Assembly (NCBI GenBank): GCA_022841475.1
Contig: JALHRJ010000039.1
Coordinates: 1 to 41,757, forward strand
Direction of reading: 5' to 3'
DNA length: 41,757 nucleotides
Source of the DNA: Cyclobacteriaceae bacterium
Lineage (GTDB): Bacteria; Bacteroidota; Bacteroidia; Cytophagales; Cyclobacteriaceae
Within the stretch, counting starts at the first letter, position 1, and each line of letters begins with the position of its first letter. The position numbers and the translations under genes were made by a program. Below are positions 40,063-41,757 of the stretch, piece by piece. The notes beneath the pieces are model-generated. The model was not told the DNA's origin and did not search any database. It saw nothing but the letters and a program-made list of their open reading frames with translations.

Positions 40063-41691
40063 TTAAACCATCACTTTTTCATCATTTAAAGTCAGGATGG
40101 CGTCCAGATCTTCTCCGGGTTTTGCGATGATCTTTTCTGAAGCTGCATCCCACTCAATTCTTCGACCCAACTTGTAGGATAAGCCAGCCATGTGTGCAGA
40201 AATTGCTTCCTGGAAGCCTTCGGTAATACTGCAACTAGGCGTTCCACCATTGCGGATGCAACTCAGCCATTCACGCATATGAAGGAATGTAGAATCAACA
40301 CGTTTTCCATCTCTATACGTCCAGAGCAATCCTTTATTCGCAAAGTATTTCGCTGTCGCGGAAGTTACGGCATCGGTAGCGTTGGCCATTGGATTGTATT
40401 GATAAATTGGAATGGTGGGATCAATACGTTTTTCCTTAATCAAGTCGGCAAAGCGTGTGCTGCGCGCATCCGCATAAATGCTGATCATGTTGCCTAATTC
40501 CATGGTGGCATCATGGCCCATCAGGTGTGTTCCGCGATCAAATTGATTGCCTAAGGTTGCACTGTAAATAAAGGTCATCCCCTTTTCTTTGCCAGCTTCC
40601 TGGCTTCCACCTGTAGTGAAATCAGGATACTCCATATTTACCTGAAGTACATCTGGAACGTTGCGACCATCGCGGTGAGTATAAATTCCACCAGAAGCCA
40701 TTACCGAATTTGGAATTCCCATTTTCAGCAAGCAGTTGATGCGATCGTAATCGTGTGTCAGCAGATCTCCGGATAATCCTGAACCATAAGCCCACCATTT
40801 TCTCCAACGGAAGAAGTGTTCTTTGTTGAAAGGTACTTTGGGTGCATTGCCCAGGAACATATCCCAATCAATAGTTTCAGGGGAAGCTTTTTCATGAATA
40901 TCATATTGCCACGCACCGTTATCATCATTTCGATTGGTATTGGTTGTGACCAGAGAAACGTGCCCCAGGGTTTTCTTATTGATAATATCCATCGCAGTTA
41001 AGAAACTCTGGGTTTGGCGGTGCTGGTGCCCTACCTGTAAGACCATCTTTGGATTGGCGCGCACGGCTTCTCTGAGCGTATAGGTTTCAGAGATATTATG
41101 GGTCATTGGTTTTTCAATATACACATGCACCCCGGCATTCAGTGCATCAATTGCCATCGGAGCATGCCAGTGATCCGGAGTCGCAATCACTACTGCGTCT
41201 ACCTGTCCGCTGCTCACCATTTCTTTGTGGGTTGTAAACCGGGTTACTTTAGTTTCAGGTGTTGTGAAAGAATCAACAACCCGCTCGGCATTCACATCAA
41301 AAATATCGCATACTGCGGTGATCTTGATATTCAGATTTTCCTGGTCTAAAAACTCCTTTAGCCTAGTATCATTTGGATTTTTTTCAGCAGCTTCCTTCAT
41401 GTTGGCGAGCCATTCTTTCGTTGCAAATCCTAATGCCCTGCATAATTGTTCACCCCGAATACCAAAACCAATAATACCCAATCGAATAGGATTGCCAGTC
41501 ATCGGTCCTGTGGGTGGTGGTGCTGCGGCTTTAATATTTAACGTCTCTAGCAGAAACTCTTTCTCCTTTTTTGCGGAGCCTGTTAGTTTAGCACCAGCAA
41601 ACCATACCGTGCCTAAAATAGGAACCCCTGCAAGGCTCTTGAGCATGTCGCGTCTGGTCCAGGAATTGAAAATGTTATCTTCGTTTTTCAT
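40063..41691 (-). CDS. Gfo/Idh/MocA-family oxidoreductase, Tat-exported
   Basis: A 542-residue protein. The N-terminus SWTRRDMLKSLAGVP has a twin-arginine motif (R13-R14) followed by a hydrophobic core, so it is probably exported folded. The Rossmann motif is IRLGIIGFGIRGEQLCRALG, and the catalytic lysine of the family is in VYIEKPMTHN. VDAVVIATPDHWHAPMAIDA and VLQVGHQHRQTQS also match. It likely oxidises a sugar or polyol, or opens glycosides in NAD(H)-dependent fashion as periplasmic members do; the substrate is unknown. The terminator at 40002-40046 follows it. Confidence 0.92.
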   Translation of the reverse strand: MKNEDNIFNSWTRRDMLKSLAGVPILGTVWFAGAKLTGSAKKEKEFLLETLNIKAAAPPPTGPMTGNPIRLGIIGFGIRGEQLCRALGFATKEWLANMKEAAEKNPNDTRLKEFLDQENLNIKITAVCDIFDVNAERVVDSFTTPETKVTRFTTHKEMVSSGQVDAVVIATPDHWHAPMAIDALNAGVHVYIEKPMTHNISETYTLREAVRANPKMVLQVGHQHRQTQSFLTAMDIINKKTLGHVSLVTTNTNRNDDNGAWQYDIHEKASPETIDWDMFLGNAPKVPFNKEHFFRWRKWWAYGSGLSGDLLTHDYDRINCLLKMGIPNSVMASGGIYTHRDGRNVPDVLQVNMEYPDFTTGGSQEAGKEKGMTFIYSATLGNQFDRGTHLMGHDATMELGNMISIYADARSTRFADLIKEKRIDPTIPIYQYNPMANATDAVTSATAKYFANKGLLWTYRDGKRVDSTFLHMREWLSCIRNGGTPSCSITEGFQEAISAHMAGLSYKLGRRIEWDAASEKIIAKPGEDLDAILTLNDEKVMV

Positions 41692-41757
41692 AATGTGTTT
41701 CTTTTGAGGTTGAATTCCTTATCCATTCGCAGGTTCTACTTTCTTTCTATTGAAAAA

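Overview
The window looks like a chromosome segment of a Bacteroidota bacterium, most probably a Cytophagales-type member. The support is a C-terminal type IX secretion (T9SS) sorting domain on the CotH protein, many lipoproteins and SusC-free outer-membrane barrels, -7 promoter elements of the TAnnTTTG type, weak Shine-Dalgarno signals, and GC-rich dispersed intergenic repeats. Taxonomy below phylum is inference.

Left part (1-11.7 kb, all minus strand). After a signal-peptide start cut by the window edge (1-74) come two operons. One (3825 to 457) encodes a lipoprotein esterase, a small outer-membrane protein, a DJ-1/PfpI lipoprotein and a GNAT acetyltransferase with a cysteine-rich tail. The other (10703 to 4028) encodes a TolC-type protein, an RND adaptor, an RND pump and a zinc-free quinone-oxidoreductase-like MDR enzyme. 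Both operons, and a third DUF4386 membrane gene, are preceded by the same roughly 28-nt element. In all three cases its AGGTCA/AGGCCA edge starts exactly 30 nt from the CAAA complement of a -7 TTTG. This points to one regulon, probably AraC-type, for toxic organic compounds. No regulator gene is in the window.

Accessory island (about 12.1-22.1 kb). It begins where an MDR dehydrogenase pseudogene is cut off. It holds a RelE/ParE toxin-antitoxin pair lying between two homologous about 200-bp repeats, a HEPN-type (RxxxxH) protein, a three-gene ABC-three-component (ABC-3C) conflict system (PD-(D/E)XK-like nuclease, middle component, SMC-like ATPase), and a metzincin protease with a partner envelope protein. 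Module junctions carry inverted repeats with a TTAACATAA-type core, which makes a cassette-like exchange hotspot possible.

Right part (22.1-41.7 kb). It contains a lipoprotein with fibronectin-like/propeller-like sequence plus an outer-membrane barrel, an alkaline phosphatase, an orphan OmpR-type response regulator, and a tightly overlapping five-gene operon (lamin-tail lipoprotein, DUF4956, HlyD adaptor, TolC-like protein, CotH-kinase protein with T9SS tail). Then come mannonate dehydratase (uxuA) and a stress group: hibernation factor HPF, DUF2267, SDR, phospholipase-D-like protein, YdjM-like membrane protein, a coiled-coil protein and an eRF1-domain-3-like protein. The two ends of the stress group each have an ATGACnnnnGTCAT palindrome, which is the form expected for a CRP/FNR-family regulator. 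The window ends with a Tat-exported Gfo/Idh/MocA oxidoreductase followed by a clear terminator.
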